Shown: piece after piece, positions 16,731 to 25,246 of the stretch | Numbering within the stretch: the first letter of the stretch is position 1 | Layout: each line of letters opens with the position of its first letter | From: DAIRUQ01 sp036803245 | GTDB taxonomy: Bacteria; Chloroflexota; Anaerolineae; UBA1429 | NCBI GenBank assembly: GCA_036803245.1 | Contig: DAIRUQ010000013.1 | Location: 1 to 43,323 of the forward strand | DNA: 43,323 bases | Direction: 5' to 3' | The notes under the pieces: model-generated | Databases searched by the model: none | Seen by the model: the letters and a program-made list of their open reading frames with translations, nothing else | What the model was told of the DNA's origin: nothing | Program-made: the position numbers and the translations under genes

Positions 16731-17237
16731 GTGACGGGCGTCCTTCAGGGGATGAGTCGCTTGGTGCGGCATGTGCGCCAGAACCATGCACTGGAGCACG
16801 CCACCATGCATCAAATGCGCAACCGCTTTGGTGGTAGCCGACTGGCAGGATGTACCATCGCCAGCGGCTTTTTCCTATTCGGGCCCGTTCGCACGGAGGA
16901 CGTTCAGGCAGCGGTTGGGCGGGCCGTGGAAGCCCTGCGGGGAGACCCCGACCAGGCGCTCCATCCCAGGTGCGGCACCAACTTGGCGACCCTTTACCTG
17001 CTGTTGGCGGGGCTACTGGGTGTGAGCAGCAAGCGACGAGAGCGTGGCGTTCGGGCGTGGATCGGGCGAGTCGCCGCCGTGGCGACGGCCGCCGCGTTAG
17101 CTCGTCCAGCGGGGCTGTGGGCTCAGAGGCACCTCACAACCACTGGCCAGATGGATGGGCTCCAGGTCGTCGCGGTTCGGCGCGCCCAGTTCGGGCACTG
17201 GGTGGTCCACCAGATCGAAACGCAGCATGACGGGTGA
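16731..17237 (+). CDS. DUF6391 family protein
   Basis: The 168-residue protein has the family's HALEHATMHQM motif near residue 18, a glycine-rich hydrophobic strand (ASGFFLFGPV) and one or two hydrophobic helices (LATLYLLLAGLLGV and a later Ala-rich one). Proteins of this family occur in Cyanobacteria and Chloroflexota with no known function. The His-Glu-His arrangement suggests metal binding or catalysis at the membrane, which is an inference. A GTG start at 16731 follows AGGGAG. An ATG at 16752 is possible. It lies 6 bases before holA. Confidence 0.75.
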   Translation: MTGVLQGMSRLVRHVRQNHALEHATMHQMRNRFGGSRLAGCTIASGFFLFGPVRTEDVQAAVGRAVEALRGDPDQALHPRCGTNLATLYLLLAGLLGVSSKRRERGVRAWIGRVAAVATAAALARPAGLWAQRHLTTTGQMDGLQVVAVRRAQFGHWVVHQIETQHDG

Positions 17238-17243
17238 TATGCC

Positions 17244-18245
17244 ATGTTCTATGTCCTGCACGGTGACGAAGAGTATCTCAAGGCGGAGCGGGTAGCCGAT
17301 CTGCGGGCGCGGGTTGCGAGCGATGCCGTTGGCGACCTGAACATCACCGAGCTGGACGGGCGCAAAGCCACGGTGGTAGAGGTGCTGAACGCCTGCATGG
17401 CGATGCCGTTCTTTGGGGAGCGGCGGCTGGTCATCGTTCATGGGCTGCTGGAGCGGCTCTCCAAGGCGGGGCAGGGCGCCAAGGATGATCTGGACGCCCT
17501 GGTGACGGGCCTACAGGATCTGCCCGATACCGCGAGGCTCTTGCTGGTGGAGGACACGTCGCTCGCCTCGTCTCATCCCGTGGTCGCCCTCGCGGCCGAA
17601 TCCGATAGCGGCCACGAGCTGGCGTACACTAGGCTCGAGGGGCCCAAGCTGGAGGCGTGGGTGGCATCCAAGGCCAAGGCGGAGGGAACGGGGATCACGC
17701 CGCCTGCGGCACGGCTGCTAATTCGTGATACCAAGGGCGAGCTCCGCCAGATCGACGGTTGGGTGAAAGTGCTGGCCGCCTCCGTCGGCTATGAGCGACC
17801 CATCGATGAGCAGGTGGTGCGCGAACACGTGCCTGCCGCTCGCGAGGCCGAGATCTTTGACCTGGTGGATAGCATCGGCATGCGGCAGGCGGATCGCGCT
17901 CTCGAGCAAGTGCGCGTTCTGCTGGATGAGGGGCAGCATCCCTTGCAGCTCCTGGCGATGATCGCCCGTCAGGCTCGGATGCTAATCATTGTGGCTGAGC
18001 AGAGCCATCGCCGTGCGGCGCCCGCCGATATCCTCAAGCAACTGGGGCTGCGCACGACGTTCACGGGACTCTTGCGCAAATTGCAGGCCCAGGCGAGCCG
18101 CTTTCGCATGGCCGAGCTGGAGCGTCTCCAGCGAGAGATCGTCGGGCTGGACTATGGCATCAAGACGGGCCAGATCGAACCCGAGGTGGGCCTGGAGATG
18201 CTGGTCGTGCGATTCTGCGCTCAGCCGACGGCTCCGTCGCGTTGA
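17244..18245 (+). CDS. holA: DNA polymerase III delta subunit
   Basis: The 333-residue protein matches HolA, the clamp-loader subunit that opens the sliding clamp. The start MFYVLHGDEEYLKAERVADL is typical. It is followed by PFFGERRLVIVHGL and the middle segment ITPPAARLLIRDTKGELRQI. The C-terminal collar domain has EIFDLVDSIGMRQADRALEQ and PLQLLAMIARQARMLI. Its stop at 18245 leaves one base before the stop of the convergent regulator gene. With dnaB in the same window it is the second core replication gene, but the two loci are separate. Confidence 0.93.
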   Translation: MFYVLHGDEEYLKAERVADLRARVASDAVGDLNITELDGRKATVVEVLNACMAMPFFGERRLVIVHGLLERLSKAGQGAKDDLDALVTGLQDLPDTARLLLVEDTSLASSHPVVALAAESDSGHELAYTRLEGPKLEAWVASKAKAEGTGITPPAARLLIRDTKGELRQIDGWVKVLAASVGYERPIDEQVVREHVPAAREAEIFDLVDSIGMRQADRALEQVRVLLDEGQHPLQLLAMIARQARMLIIVAEQSHRRAAPADILKQLGLRTTFTGLLRKLQAQASRFRMAELERLQREIVGLDYGIKTGQIEPEVGLEMLVVRFCAQPTAPSR

Positions 18246-18246
18246 C

Positions 18247-19290
18247 CTACCAGCGCAAGAGCTGGTCGCGAACGCGTTGGGCCAAGGCGACCTCTTGCTC
18301 GTCGCCGCAGCCGAGATCGAGGTAGAGCTGGCATGGGTGGACGGCAGGGATGCCGCTGGCGGTCGTCTTGGTCCCCACGAGCACACCTTGATCGTAGGGC
18401 TTGAAGACAAAGACAAAGGTGGTCCCCTTTTCGTCGTCCAGGCCCAAGGCGGCGGCGACGTCGTCGGGCATGCCGTCCCAATAGACGGCCAGGCGTTGCG
18501 GCGAAAGCTCGCCAGGCAGATACGCGCCAGCCGCCGACCAGAGCGTCAGGGCATAGCGAGTGACGTCGTCGGCAAAGGCCCGCTGCAGCTTGGTGAGCAA
18601 GGCTCCCGTGGGCTGCGAGCTGCGAAAGACGCGAAACGGGCTGCGATGGATGTCATACGCTTGCGCCCAGCTCTCCAGCAGGTTGCCAGGGTTGAACAGC
18701 TCCAGGCCATCGCGGCCTTTGACCAAGAGGCGTTCGTCCGCCAGGGCGGTGGTGACCATGCTGGCCAGGCCGAGGCTCACGTCGGCTGCTCGCGCCAACT
18801 CGCGCATCCGCCAGTGGCGGCGTGGCTCCATCAGCAAGGCGCGGCAGACTCGCTCGGACTTGCCGGCAAAGGGCGACCGTACGCCACCGGGCGCCGGCTC
18901 GGGCTCGATGCGGTCTACCATATAGTACACGCCCTCGGACGCGATCTGTGCGCTACCGGCGAGGTCTAGCCAGGCCACCTGCGCCTGATCGCAGGCACGA
19001 CGGCCTTCCGGGCTCATCTGGGGTGCGAGCAGGGTCGGCGTCAGCTCTCGGGCGCGCGGCTCCTCAACCGGGAAGCGTTCCAGGGCGCGGAGCACCGTCT
19101 CCTCGTCGCCGTCGCCGATGGCCAGGATGTCCAGCGCGGCCGTGGCATGCTCGCCCAGTTGCAGTTGGAGCTGGAGTCGGGCGGGCCCGATGCCACCGTT
19201 GCTGACGCGACGCATGCTGCGAAAGGCCAGCTTGGGGTGCAGCTTTTGGAACTCGTGTAGGAACCGGTTGAGAACATCTGCCTGACGCAC
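18247..19290 (-). CDS. AbiEi-type winged-helix regulator (orphan antitoxin-like)
   Basis: The 347-residue protein has a central winged-helix: KSERVCRALLMEPRRHWRMR, then ELARAADVSLGLASMVTTAL and a wing with GLELFNPGNLLESWAQAY. This pattern is typical of chromosomal proteins annotated as type IV AbiEi-family antitoxins. The N-terminal region (MSPEGRRACDQAQVAWLDLAG) also matches that group. Typical AbiE loci have a nucleotidyltransferase toxin next to the antitoxin; none is present here, so it is probably a stand-alone regulator. The GTG start at 19290 has GGAGGT six bases upstream. It diverges from nnr, and a short palindrome lies in its putative promoter, consistent with autoregulation. Confidence 0.7.
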   Translation of the reverse strand: MRQADVLNRFLHEFQKLHPKLAFRSMRRVSNGGIGPARLQLQLQLGEHATAALDILAIGDGDEETVLRALERFPVEEPRARELTPTLLAPQMSPEGRRACDQAQVAWLDLAGSAQIASEGVYYMVDRIEPEPAPGGVRSPFAGKSERVCRALLMEPRRHWRMRELARAADVSLGLASMVTTALADERLLVKGRDGLELFNPGNLLESWAQAYDIHRSPFRVFRSSQPTGALLTKLQRAFADDVTRYALTLWSAAGAYLPGELSPQRLAVYWDGMPDDVAAALGLDDEKGTTFVFVFKPYDQGVLVGTKTTASGIPAVHPCQLYLDLGCGDEQEVALAQRVRDQLLRW

Positions 19291-19307
19291 AACTACCTCC
19301 AGACCAT

Positions 19308-19336
19308 ATTCTGCCGTTGGAACGGTTCTGTGGCAA
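19308..19336 (-). promoter_or_regulatory. Possible promoter and operator of the AbiEi-like gene
   Basis: On the minus strand, TTGCCA (19336-19331), a 17-base spacer and CAGAAT (19313-19308) form a moderate promoter. The spacer contains the interrupted palindrome CCGTT-GG-AACGG (19314-19325), a plausible small operator. Evidence is by pattern only. Confidence 0.35.
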
Positions 19337-19372
19337 GTCGTGGGATGCGAGGCTTGGCCGAGGAGGGGAGAG

Positions 19373-20956
19373 ATGCGAGTCGTTTCGACGGAAGAGATGC
19401 GCTACGCCGAGGCCGAGGCCAATCGCCGCGGGCTGAGCTATGATGCCATGATGGAGAGCGCCGGGCGAGCGGTAGCCCAAGCGGTGGCCGAAACGGCCTT
19501 GTCATCGTTGGAGCGCGTGCTGATTCTGGTCGGCCCGGGCAACAACGGCGGCGACGGTCTGGTGGCCGCGCGCTATCTCTGCCAGTGGGGTCACCGGGTC
19601 ACAGTGTACCTCTGGCATCGTCCTCGGCGGCCTGACGATCGGAACTGGCGTCGGCTCCAGGGCCTGCCCGTGCGCTTGGTTGCGGCCGAGGGGGATGATC
19701 AGGGAGCCCAGCTGCAGGCGCTGTTACGCCAGCACGACGTCTGGGTGGACGCCTTGCTTGGAACCGGTGCCAAGGGCCCGCTGCGCGATCCCCTGCCTTA
19801 CCTGCTAGGGCTGGCGCGCCGCGAGAGGCAGGAGCGCCGGGGCGCCGGATCGCGGACGACGGCCCCGCGGCCGTGGGTCATAGCCGTCGATACGCCCAGC
19901 GGCGTGGATTGCGACACGGGGGCAGCCGACTCGGCCGTGCTACCGGCAGACGTGACCGTCACCTTTGCCTTTCCCAAGGCGGGACACTACCGCTTTCCCG
20001 GGGCCGGGCTGGTGGGCGCGCTTCAGGTGGTCGATATCGGTCTTTCCGCCGGCTTGCTGGGCGCCGGGACGGAGGTCATTGACGATGAATGGGCGGTCGC
20101 GCATCTGCCGCTCCGTCCACTGGATGGCCACAAGGGCACATTCGGCACCGTGCTGGTCTTGGCAGGGTCCCGACGCTATTGTGGGGCACCTCGGCTGGCA
20201 GCGTTGGCTGCTGGTCGGGTGGGGGCTGGCTTGGTTACGCTGGCGGTACCAACGTGCATCTACGGCATCGTGGCAGGTAGTGTGATGGAGCCGACCTTTT
20301 GGCCGTTGCCGGATGACGGCGAGGGCTTCGCTGCCGCTGGAGCGGATGCCCTGTCAGAGCCTTTGGCAGCCAGCGACGTGGTGCTGGCCGGGCCGGGCTG
20401 GGGCCAATCGGACGAGCGCGAGGCGTTCCTGTGGGGGCTGCTGGAGCAGTGCGCTGATCGCTCCGCGCGGCTGGTGCTGGATGCCGACGCACTCAACCTG
20501 CTGGCTCGGCGCGAGGGTTGGTGGCGACGTCTACCGCCAGAGGTCGTCTTGACGCCGCACCCCGGCGAGATGGCGCGGCTGCTGGGCCGGTCGATAGGCG
20601 CCATACAGGCTGATCGGGTCGCTGTGGCCCAAGAGGGCGCCGAGCGATGGGGATGCACCGTGGTGCTCAAAGGGGCCTTTACGGTGGTGGCCGATCCGGG
20701 TGAGGCGGCGCTGCTGTTACCGTTTGCCAATCCCGCACTGGCAAGCGGAGGGACCGGCGATGTGATGGCGGGGGCCCTGGCGGGGATCTGGGCGCAGGGC
20801 TCCCCAAGGCATGCTGCCGCCGCATGTGGTGCTTATCTCCACGGCCTAGCTGGCGCCATAGGCCGGCGCCAACAAGGCGATGCGGGGCTCTTGGCTAGCG
20901 ATCTACTGGACCTCTTGCCGCTAGCAAGGAGCGCGCTCCTGGGCGGCGCGGGCTAA
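19373..20956 (+). CDS. nnr: Bifunctional NAD(P)H-hydrate epimerase / ADP-dependent dehydratase
   Basis: The 527-residue protein fuses two NAD(P)HX repair domains. The epimerase half (about 1-225) starts VVSTEEMRYAEAEANRRGLS and has GPGNNGGDGLVAARYL and the active-site strand VIAVDTPSGVDCDTG. The ribokinase-like dehydratase half (about 240-527) has VLAGSRRYCGAPRLAALAAG, LVLDADALNLLA, LTPHPGEMARLL and SGGTGDVMAGALAGIW. It restores NAD(P)H damaged by hydration. I chose the ATG at 19373, preceded by GAGGAGGGGAGAG. The 33-base longer frame would not add family sequence. It converges on the ytxH gene with only 20 bases between stops. Confidence 0.95.
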   Translation: MRVVSTEEMRYAEAEANRRGLSYDAMMESAGRAVAQAVAETALSSLERVLILVGPGNNGGDGLVAARYLCQWGHRVTVYLWHRPRRPDDRNWRRLQGLPVRLVAAEGDDQGAQLQALLRQHDVWVDALLGTGAKGPLRDPLPYLLGLARRERQERRGAGSRTTAPRPWVIAVDTPSGVDCDTGAADSAVLPADVTVTFAFPKAGHYRFPGAGLVGALQVVDIGLSAGLLGAGTEVIDDEWAVAHLPLRPLDGHKGTFGTVLVLAGSRRYCGAPRLAALAAGRVGAGLVTLAVPTCIYGIVAGSVMEPTFWPLPDDGEGFAAAGADALSEPLAASDVVLAGPGWGQSDEREAFLWGLLEQCADRSARLVLDADALNLLARREGWWRRLPPEVVLTPHPGEMARLLGRSIGAIQADRVAVAQEGAERWGCTVVLKGAFTVVADPGEAALLLPFANPALASGGTGDVMAGALAGIWAQGSPRHAAAACGAYLHGLAGAIGRRQQGDAGLLASDLLDLLPLARSALLGGAG

Positions 20957-20976
20957 TCGCGGAGCGCGTAACCGAC

Positions 20977-21333
20977 CTAGGCCTCGGCGCCCTCGCCTTT
21001 GAGCTCGACGGTATCGTCGGCCTGTTGTTCCAACTGAGAGAGTAGCTCGGCCTTGCGGCGGGCCGCGGCCTTCTGGCCCTCATCGATGGCCTCTTGCAGG
21101 CGCTTTTTCTGCTCGTCCAAAAAGGCCTGGCCTTTGGTGCGCAACGAGTCAGCCTGGTGCGTGGCTTCGCCGGCGATGTCGTCCGCTTGGTGCTTGAGCT
21201 CGATGCTCTTTTGCCGGATATAGTCGCGGGTCTCATCGCCCGGCCCGGGCGCATAGAGCAGGGCGATGGCAGCGCCTGCAATCGCCCCGATAAACAACCC
21301 AGTGAAGAACCCTCCGGAGCCCTTGTCACTCAT
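20977..21333 (-). CDS. YtxH-like small membrane protein
   Basis: The 118-residue protein has the YtxH pattern: a short glycine-rich transmembrane segment (FFTGLFIGAIAGAAIALLYAP) followed by a long charged, coiled-coil-prone tail rich in Lys, Glu and Gln. Members are often stress-linked, but their role is not defined. A strong AAGGAGGT precedes the ATG at 21333, and the upstream DUF948-like gene ends one base before it, so the two are an operon. Confidence 0.85.
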   Translation of the reverse strand: MSDKGSGGFFTGLFIGAIAGAAIALLYAPGPGDETRDYIRQKSIELKHQADDIAGEATHQADSLRTKGQAFLDEQKKRLQEAIDEGQKAAARRKAELLSQLEQQADDTVELKGEGAEA

Positions 21334-21334
21334 T

Positions 21335-21679
21335 CTAGACCTCCTTCTGTGGACGTTCCGTTGCTGACGATAGCGGTGACTCGTCCCGGTCGAGCTTGCG
21401 ACGGATGCCCACCAACGAGCGTAACGCCTGCAGCGTGCCCGTGGTATAGCTGGACACCTGCACCAGTGGCTTGACCATACTCTCGCTCATGACGTTGGCG
21501 GTCCCGCGCATCGTGCGTGCCGTGTCGTTGGCGGCCTTGAGCATCGGGGTGATCTCGTCACGCAGTAGGGCGACCAGCTTGCGAATCTGGCCTAGCGTAA
21601 CGAGTAGCAAAATCCCGATGATGATCGATTCCAGCGCCAAGACGACGATGGCGATATCGCGCACGGCTTCGAGCCCCAT
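21335..21679 (-). CDS. DUF948-like membrane-anchored protein
   Basis: The 114-residue protein has an N-terminal transmembrane helix (IAIVVLALESIIIGILLLVTL) and a helical cytoplasmic part with repeated Ala/Thr/Met positions (MLKAANDTARTMRGTANVMS). This is how DUF948 general-stress-type proteins look. In several phyla such genes sit beside ytxH-type genes, as here. GGAGGAG precedes the ATG at 21679 and a promoter lies at 21722-21750. Confidence 0.7.
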   Translation of the reverse strand: MGLEAVRDIAIVVLALESIIIGILLLVTLGQIRKLVALLRDEITPMLKAANDTARTMRGTANVMSESMVKPLVQVSSYTTGTLQALRSLVGIRRKLDRDESPLSSATERPQKEV

Positions 21680-21721
21680 ATGGCTCCTCCTCGATCGGAC
21701 GCTTGCGACCCACGTCTGCCT

Positions 21722-21750
21722 AGTATACTACAGCTTGACAAGGCGCGCAA
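21722..21750 (-). promoter_or_regulatory. Promoter of the DUF948-ytxH pair
   Basis: On the minus strand, TTGCGC (21750-21745), a 17-base spacer and TATACT (21727-21722) lie across the end of the upstream small membrane gene. The -10 matches 5 of 6 positions and the -35 matches 3-4. The ATG is about 36 bases downstream of the predicted start. Confidence 0.5.
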
Positions 21751-22000
21751 CGATCATTAGGGCAATAGAAACGATAGAAGGAATTAAAACATCAATAGGA
21801 CCAATAGAGATGAGATGTAATCCTAGAAACCTGGCAAGCAACACACCAATAGCAAAACCCGCCACGCCGATGGTCCAGGTGACCAAGAGACGGGAACCCT
21901 TGGTCACCGTCAAGCAGTGAAAGGCGCCCGCCCAAAGGCTACCCATGACTAACGTCAGGATAGTCGCCGGAGTCGTTAGGGCCAGTAGCGTGTCTCGCAC
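21728..22000 (-). CDS. Small membrane protein of unknown function
   Basis: The 90-residue protein is almost all hydrophobic with three predicted helices: ILTLVMGSLWAGAFHCLTV, LVTWTIGVAGFAIGVLLARF and VLIPSIVSIALMIVARLV. The GTG start at 22000 is three bases after the mnmA stop and has GAGG upstream, so it is the last gene of the cysE-mnmA operon. The second half uses AT-rich codons (ATA, ATT, AAT) unlike the neighbours, which hints at a different origin or relaxed codon choice. No family is recognised. Confidence 0.65.
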   Translation of the reverse strand: MRDTLLALTTPATILTLVMGSLWAGAFHCLTVTKGSRLLVTWTIGVAGFAIGVLLARFLGLHLISIGPIDVLIPSIVSIALMIVARLVKL

Positions 22001-22003
22001 GCG

Positions 22004-23098
22004 CTATGCCTCCTCGTCGGTCAATGCCCGCTGGATGGTGCCTCCGCCCACGACGCGCTCCCCCTGGTAGAGGACTACCGCCTGCCCAGGTGTGATGTCG
22101 CGCAGCGGGTGGGCAAACACGATGCGCGCACGAGCGCGGCGCAGCGGCCATACGGTGGCGGCCACGGCGGCGGAGCGATAGCGAATCTTGGCGCGCACCC
22201 AACTACCCGCTGCGGGCGGTCGCCCGTGGGCATAGCAGAGCGCACTCGCTTCCAGGGTGCGGCTCCCCAGCCTCGGTGCGTGGGCCACATAGATTGTGTT
22301 GCTGGCCGCATCCAGTCGGTCCACATAGTAGGGCTCGGGCGCGGCGATACCCAGGCCCCTCCGCTGCCCCACCGTATAGTACGCTAGACCGCGATGGGTT
22401 CCAAGCGTCTCCCCACCGATCCCGCGGATGGGTCCTGGACGGACTGCCTCGGGCGCCCATCTCTGTACAAAGTCCCCATAGCTCCCATCTGGCAGAAAGC
22501 AGAGGTCCTGACTCTCGGCGCGGTGGTGGGTGGGTAGCCCCAGGGTCGCAGCGATCGCCTCCACCTGGCTCTTGAGCAGGTTGCCCAACGGAAACACGGC
22601 CCGCTGTAGCCCGCCGCCTAGCAACTGGTAGAGGACATAAGACTGGTCCTTGGCGAGATCGCGCCCTCGGAAGAGCTCTGGCCCCATGGCGCTGCGAAAG
22701 ATGCGAGCATAGTGGCCGGTGGCGAACCACGCATTCCCCATATCGTGCGCTGCCTGGCGCAGCAGGCCGAACTTGACGCGTGCGTTGCAGCCTGGGCAAG
22801 GGTTGGGGGTTCTTCCGGCGGCATAACCGGCCACAAAGGGCGCGACGACCAGGCGGCGAAACGGCTCCCGCAGATCTACCACCCGATGGGGTATCCCCAG
22901 GTGGCGGCAGACTGCTTCGGCATCGGCTAGGTCTGCGCTGTTATCGTTGCAGGCTTGGCCCTGCCGCCAGAGGCGCATGGTCACGCCCATGGGATGGCAG
23001 CCCGCCTGCATCAGGCACTGCGCAGCCACGGCGCTATCGACGCCGCCGCTCATCGCTATGGCGACACGCTCGCCAGCCGCCGGACGCTGTGCCTGCAC
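22004..23098 (-). CDS. mnmA: tRNA-specific 2-thiouridylase MnmA
   Basis: The 364-residue protein has the PP-loop ATP-binding motif AMSGGVDSAVAA near residue 16. It has the two catalytic cysteine sites, C104 in NPCPGCNARVKFG and C200 in AESQDLCFLPDG. Further family motifs are FATGHYARI, KDQSYVLYQL and the late GQRRGLGIA. MnmA adds sulfur to uridine 34 of Lys, Glu and Gln tRNAs. It sits 15 bases after cysE, so cysteine synthesis and sulfur use for tRNA are co-expressed. Length and motifs are normal. Confidence 0.97.
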   Translation of the reverse strand: MQAQRPAAGERVAIAMSGGVDSAVAAQCLMQAGCHPMGVTMRLWRQGQACNDNSADLADAEAVCRHLGIPHRVVDLREPFRRLVVAPFVAGYAAGRTPNPCPGCNARVKFGLLRQAAHDMGNAWFATGHYARIFRSAMGPELFRGRDLAKDQSYVLYQLLGGGLQRAVFPLGNLLKSQVEAIAATLGLPTHHRAESQDLCFLPDGSYGDFVQRWAPEAVRPGPIRGIGGETLGTHRGLAYYTVGQRRGLGIAAPEPYYVDRLDAASNTIYVAHAPRLGSRTLEASALCYAHGRPPAAGSWVRAKIRYRSAAVAATVWPLRRARARIVFAHPLRDITPGQAVVLYQGERVVGGGTIQRALTDEEA

Positions 23099-23113
23099 GG
23101 AGGATCGTCCCCC

Positions 23114-23800
23114 TCAGCCGCTACGGCTGCAGTCGGGGGCTTCGGGGATCGGTTCGCTGCTCTGGCGCAGCTCTTGGATCTCGTGTTCGAGCCGCTCCAG
23201 GCGCTCGCCTAGCAGGCGGCAGGCCTCGGCGACGGGGTCTGGCAGGCGGTCGTGCTGCAGGGTGGTGTCGGGCGTGCGCTCCACATGGGGGCCGCGCACG
23301 ACCCGAGCGGGGATTCCCACGGCCGTCGAATCGGCTGGCACGGGGTGGATCACCACGGCCCCAGAGCCGATGCGGGCGCAATCGCCGATGGTGATGGGGC
23401 CGAGGACGACGGCGTTGGTCCCTAGCACCACCTGGTTGCCGATGGTGGGGTGGCGCTTGCCCCGGTCGAGGGACGTGCCGCCGAGAACCACTCCCTTGTA
23501 CATGAGCACATCAGCGCCTACCTCGGCGGTCTCCCCAATGACGATGCCCATGCCATGGTCGATAAAGCAACGTCGGCCCAGCGTGGCCCCGGGGTGAATC
23601 TCGATGCCGGTGGCGAACCGGTTAAGATGGGAGAGCATGCGGGCGCACCACCGCAGCCCGAGGTTCCAGAGGGCATGGGCGATGCGATGCATCCAGACCG
23701 CATGCAGCCCGGGGTAGCAGGTGAGGACCTCCCACCAACTGCGGGCGGCAGGGTCGCGCTCAAAGACCATGCGGATGTCCTCTCGGATGCGCGCGAACAT
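23114..23800 (-). CDS. cysE: Serine O-acetyltransferase
   Basis: The 228-residue protein is of the short CysE/EpsC type. It has an N-terminal helical part with RDPAARSWWEVLTCYPGLHA and a left-handed beta-helix of hexapeptide repeats. The active-site His is in DHGMGIVIGETAEVG. The loop VVLGGTSLDRGKRHPTIGNQ is also typical. It makes O-acetylserine for cysteine synthesis. I chose the ATG at 23800, preceded by GGGAG; a TTG two codons earlier is less likely. The C-terminal tail (about 185-228) is charged and helical. No cysK is in the window. Confidence 0.95.
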   Translation of the reverse strand: MFARIREDIRMVFERDPAARSWWEVLTCYPGLHAVWMHRIAHALWNLGLRWCARMLSHLNRFATGIEIHPGATLGRRCFIDHGMGIVIGETAEVGADVLMYKGVVLGGTSLDRGKRHPTIGNQVVLGTNAVVLGPITIGDCARIGSGAVVIHPVPADSTAVGIPARVVRGPHVERTPDTTLQHDRLPDPVAEACRLLGERLERLEHEIQELRQSSEPIPEAPDCSRSG

Positions 23801-23866
23801 GGGCAACTCCCTTGGGTTGGCAGGTGCCTGGCGTGGGATGTCACACCAGACGTGAGGGTTGGTGGG

Positions 23867-25114
23867 CTAGGCTCGAAGTTCGGGCCACAGCGTCAGGTGT
23901 TCGCGGTAGGCATCGGCGATCAACCTGCGCTTGAGCTCGTCGTACGGTTGGATCTTCCAGGTGGCGTTATCCAGCCGCTGGACGATATCGGCCGAGTCGA
24001 GCTCCACGGTGATGGTCGGCAGGCTGCGGGCTCGAACCAGTTCGCGGATCTCGGTATCCAGCCCGCCAGCCTGCTTGCAGGAGAGAACGAGTCCCGAGAG
24101 ACCCTTGCCCTGGGTGCGCATCATGCGCTCATGGAGCAGCAGCATGGCCAGAATCACGTCATTGGCGTTTACGCCCACGATCACTACGTCGCCTGGTGAA
24201 AGATACGGCTCGTAGCCAAAGTCGAGGCTGATCACCTTGGCGTTCCGCACCAGCGGGAGATCGCCCGAGCCGTCTTCCCATGCGCAGTCGGTCACCAATT
24301 CGACGGTACCGGTCTTGCTTTGCAGATACTCGGTGACCTGGCGAAAGGTGGGTAGGCGGAGCTCGGAAATCTCGGGCACAAAGCCCAGAATCCCTGGCGG
24401 GCTACCTTGGCGAACCAGGTGCCCGTAGAACTGCGGGAACACCTCTCGATAGTAGCCCGAGACGTAACGCGAAACCTTGTCCATCTTGGAGGCCACCACG
24501 TTGTTGATGATGAGTCCATCAACGTGCGTGCCGAGATGGTCTAGCGCCATCAGGTAGGGAAAGATCCGGTCGATGGTGCTGCCGATGCCGCCCTCGGCGA
24601 CCAGCACAACGAAAACCGAGGCTCCCATCTCGAGCAGGACGCGGATGACATCAGGGTTTGAGATCCCGCCCACGGATCCGACGCCGGGTTGTCCGGTGCC
24701 CTCGACGAGGACGATCCGTTTGTTTCGCGCGATCCGGCGATAGGCGGCCTGTATACGCTCGATCAGCTCTTGGCGCGACTTGGCTAACGAGCCGTCGGCG
24801 GCGCCGTCGATGAGACTCTCGCTCAGGCCCCGCTCCCAGCCGATGGGGCTCATGTCTCCGTAGCGGTCGCACTCGATGCCCAAAAGCTGCGTAACCAGGA
24901 CGGCGTCCTTGTCTGCTGCGATCTCGACGCTGTCGCTGTGGACCTCGTGCACCTGCACGACCTGCTGGCCCACCGGCTTCATGTAGCCGATCTCTTCTGG
25001 TCGGTAGCCGCAGTCAGGCCCCAGTAGGTTAGATATCAGCCCTATGCAGGTGACCGTCTTGCCGATGTCGCGATCGGTGCCGAGGACAAAGATGGTCGGT
25101 GGCAGGTTGGTCAT
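23867..25114 (-). CDS. BioD-like P-loop protein with DRTGG domain (phosphotransacetylase-N-like)
   Basis: The 415-residue protein starts like a dethiobiotin-synthetase-type P-loop enzyme (IFVLGTDRDIGKTVTCIGLI) and has VEGTGQPGVGSVGGISNPDV. Its C-terminal third, starting near LSPGDVVIVGVNANDVILAM, matches the DRTGG regulatory domain. The same two domains form the N-terminal part of long phosphate acetyltransferases. Here the PTA catalytic domain is absent, so this is a stand-alone member of unknown function, probably nucleotide-sensing. GGAGGG precedes the ATG and a near-consensus promoter lies at 25177-25205. Confidence 0.8.
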   Translation of the reverse strand: MTNLPPTIFVLGTDRDIGKTVTCIGLISNLLGPDCGYRPEEIGYMKPVGQQVVQVHEVHSDSVEIAADKDAVLVTQLLGIECDRYGDMSPIGWERGLSESLIDGAADGSLAKSRQELIERIQAAYRRIARNKRIVLVEGTGQPGVGSVGGISNPDVIRVLLEMGASVFVVLVAEGGIGSTIDRIFPYLMALDHLGTHVDGLIINNVVASKMDKVSRYVSGYYREVFPQFYGHLVRQGSPPGILGFVPEISELRLPTFRQVTEYLQSKTGTVELVTDCAWEDGSGDLPLVRNAKVISLDFGYEPYLSPGDVVIVGVNANDVILAMLLLHERMMRTQGKGLSGLVLSCKQAGGLDTEIRELVRARSLPTITVELDSADIVQRLDNATWKIQPYDELKRRLIADAYREHLTLWPELRA

Positions 25115-25176
25115 GGTGGGTGCCCTCCCTGGCGTCCAGAGACCAGCGACACGCCGCGTGCAGAGATCCTGCGCGA

Positions 25177-25205
25177 ATAATAGTGCCGCCGAGCGTCAGC
25201 GTCAA
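25177..25205 (-). promoter_or_regulatory. Sigma70-type promoter of the DRTGG protein gene
   Basis: On the minus strand, TTGACG (25205-25200), a 17-base spacer and TATTAT (25182-25177) match 5 of 6 positions each. The ATG at 25114 is about 55 bases downstream of the predicted start. Confidence 0.65.
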
Positions 25206-25246
25206 CGTGACATAGCGGAGGTCGACATCGGCTGCGCTTGGAGGGA

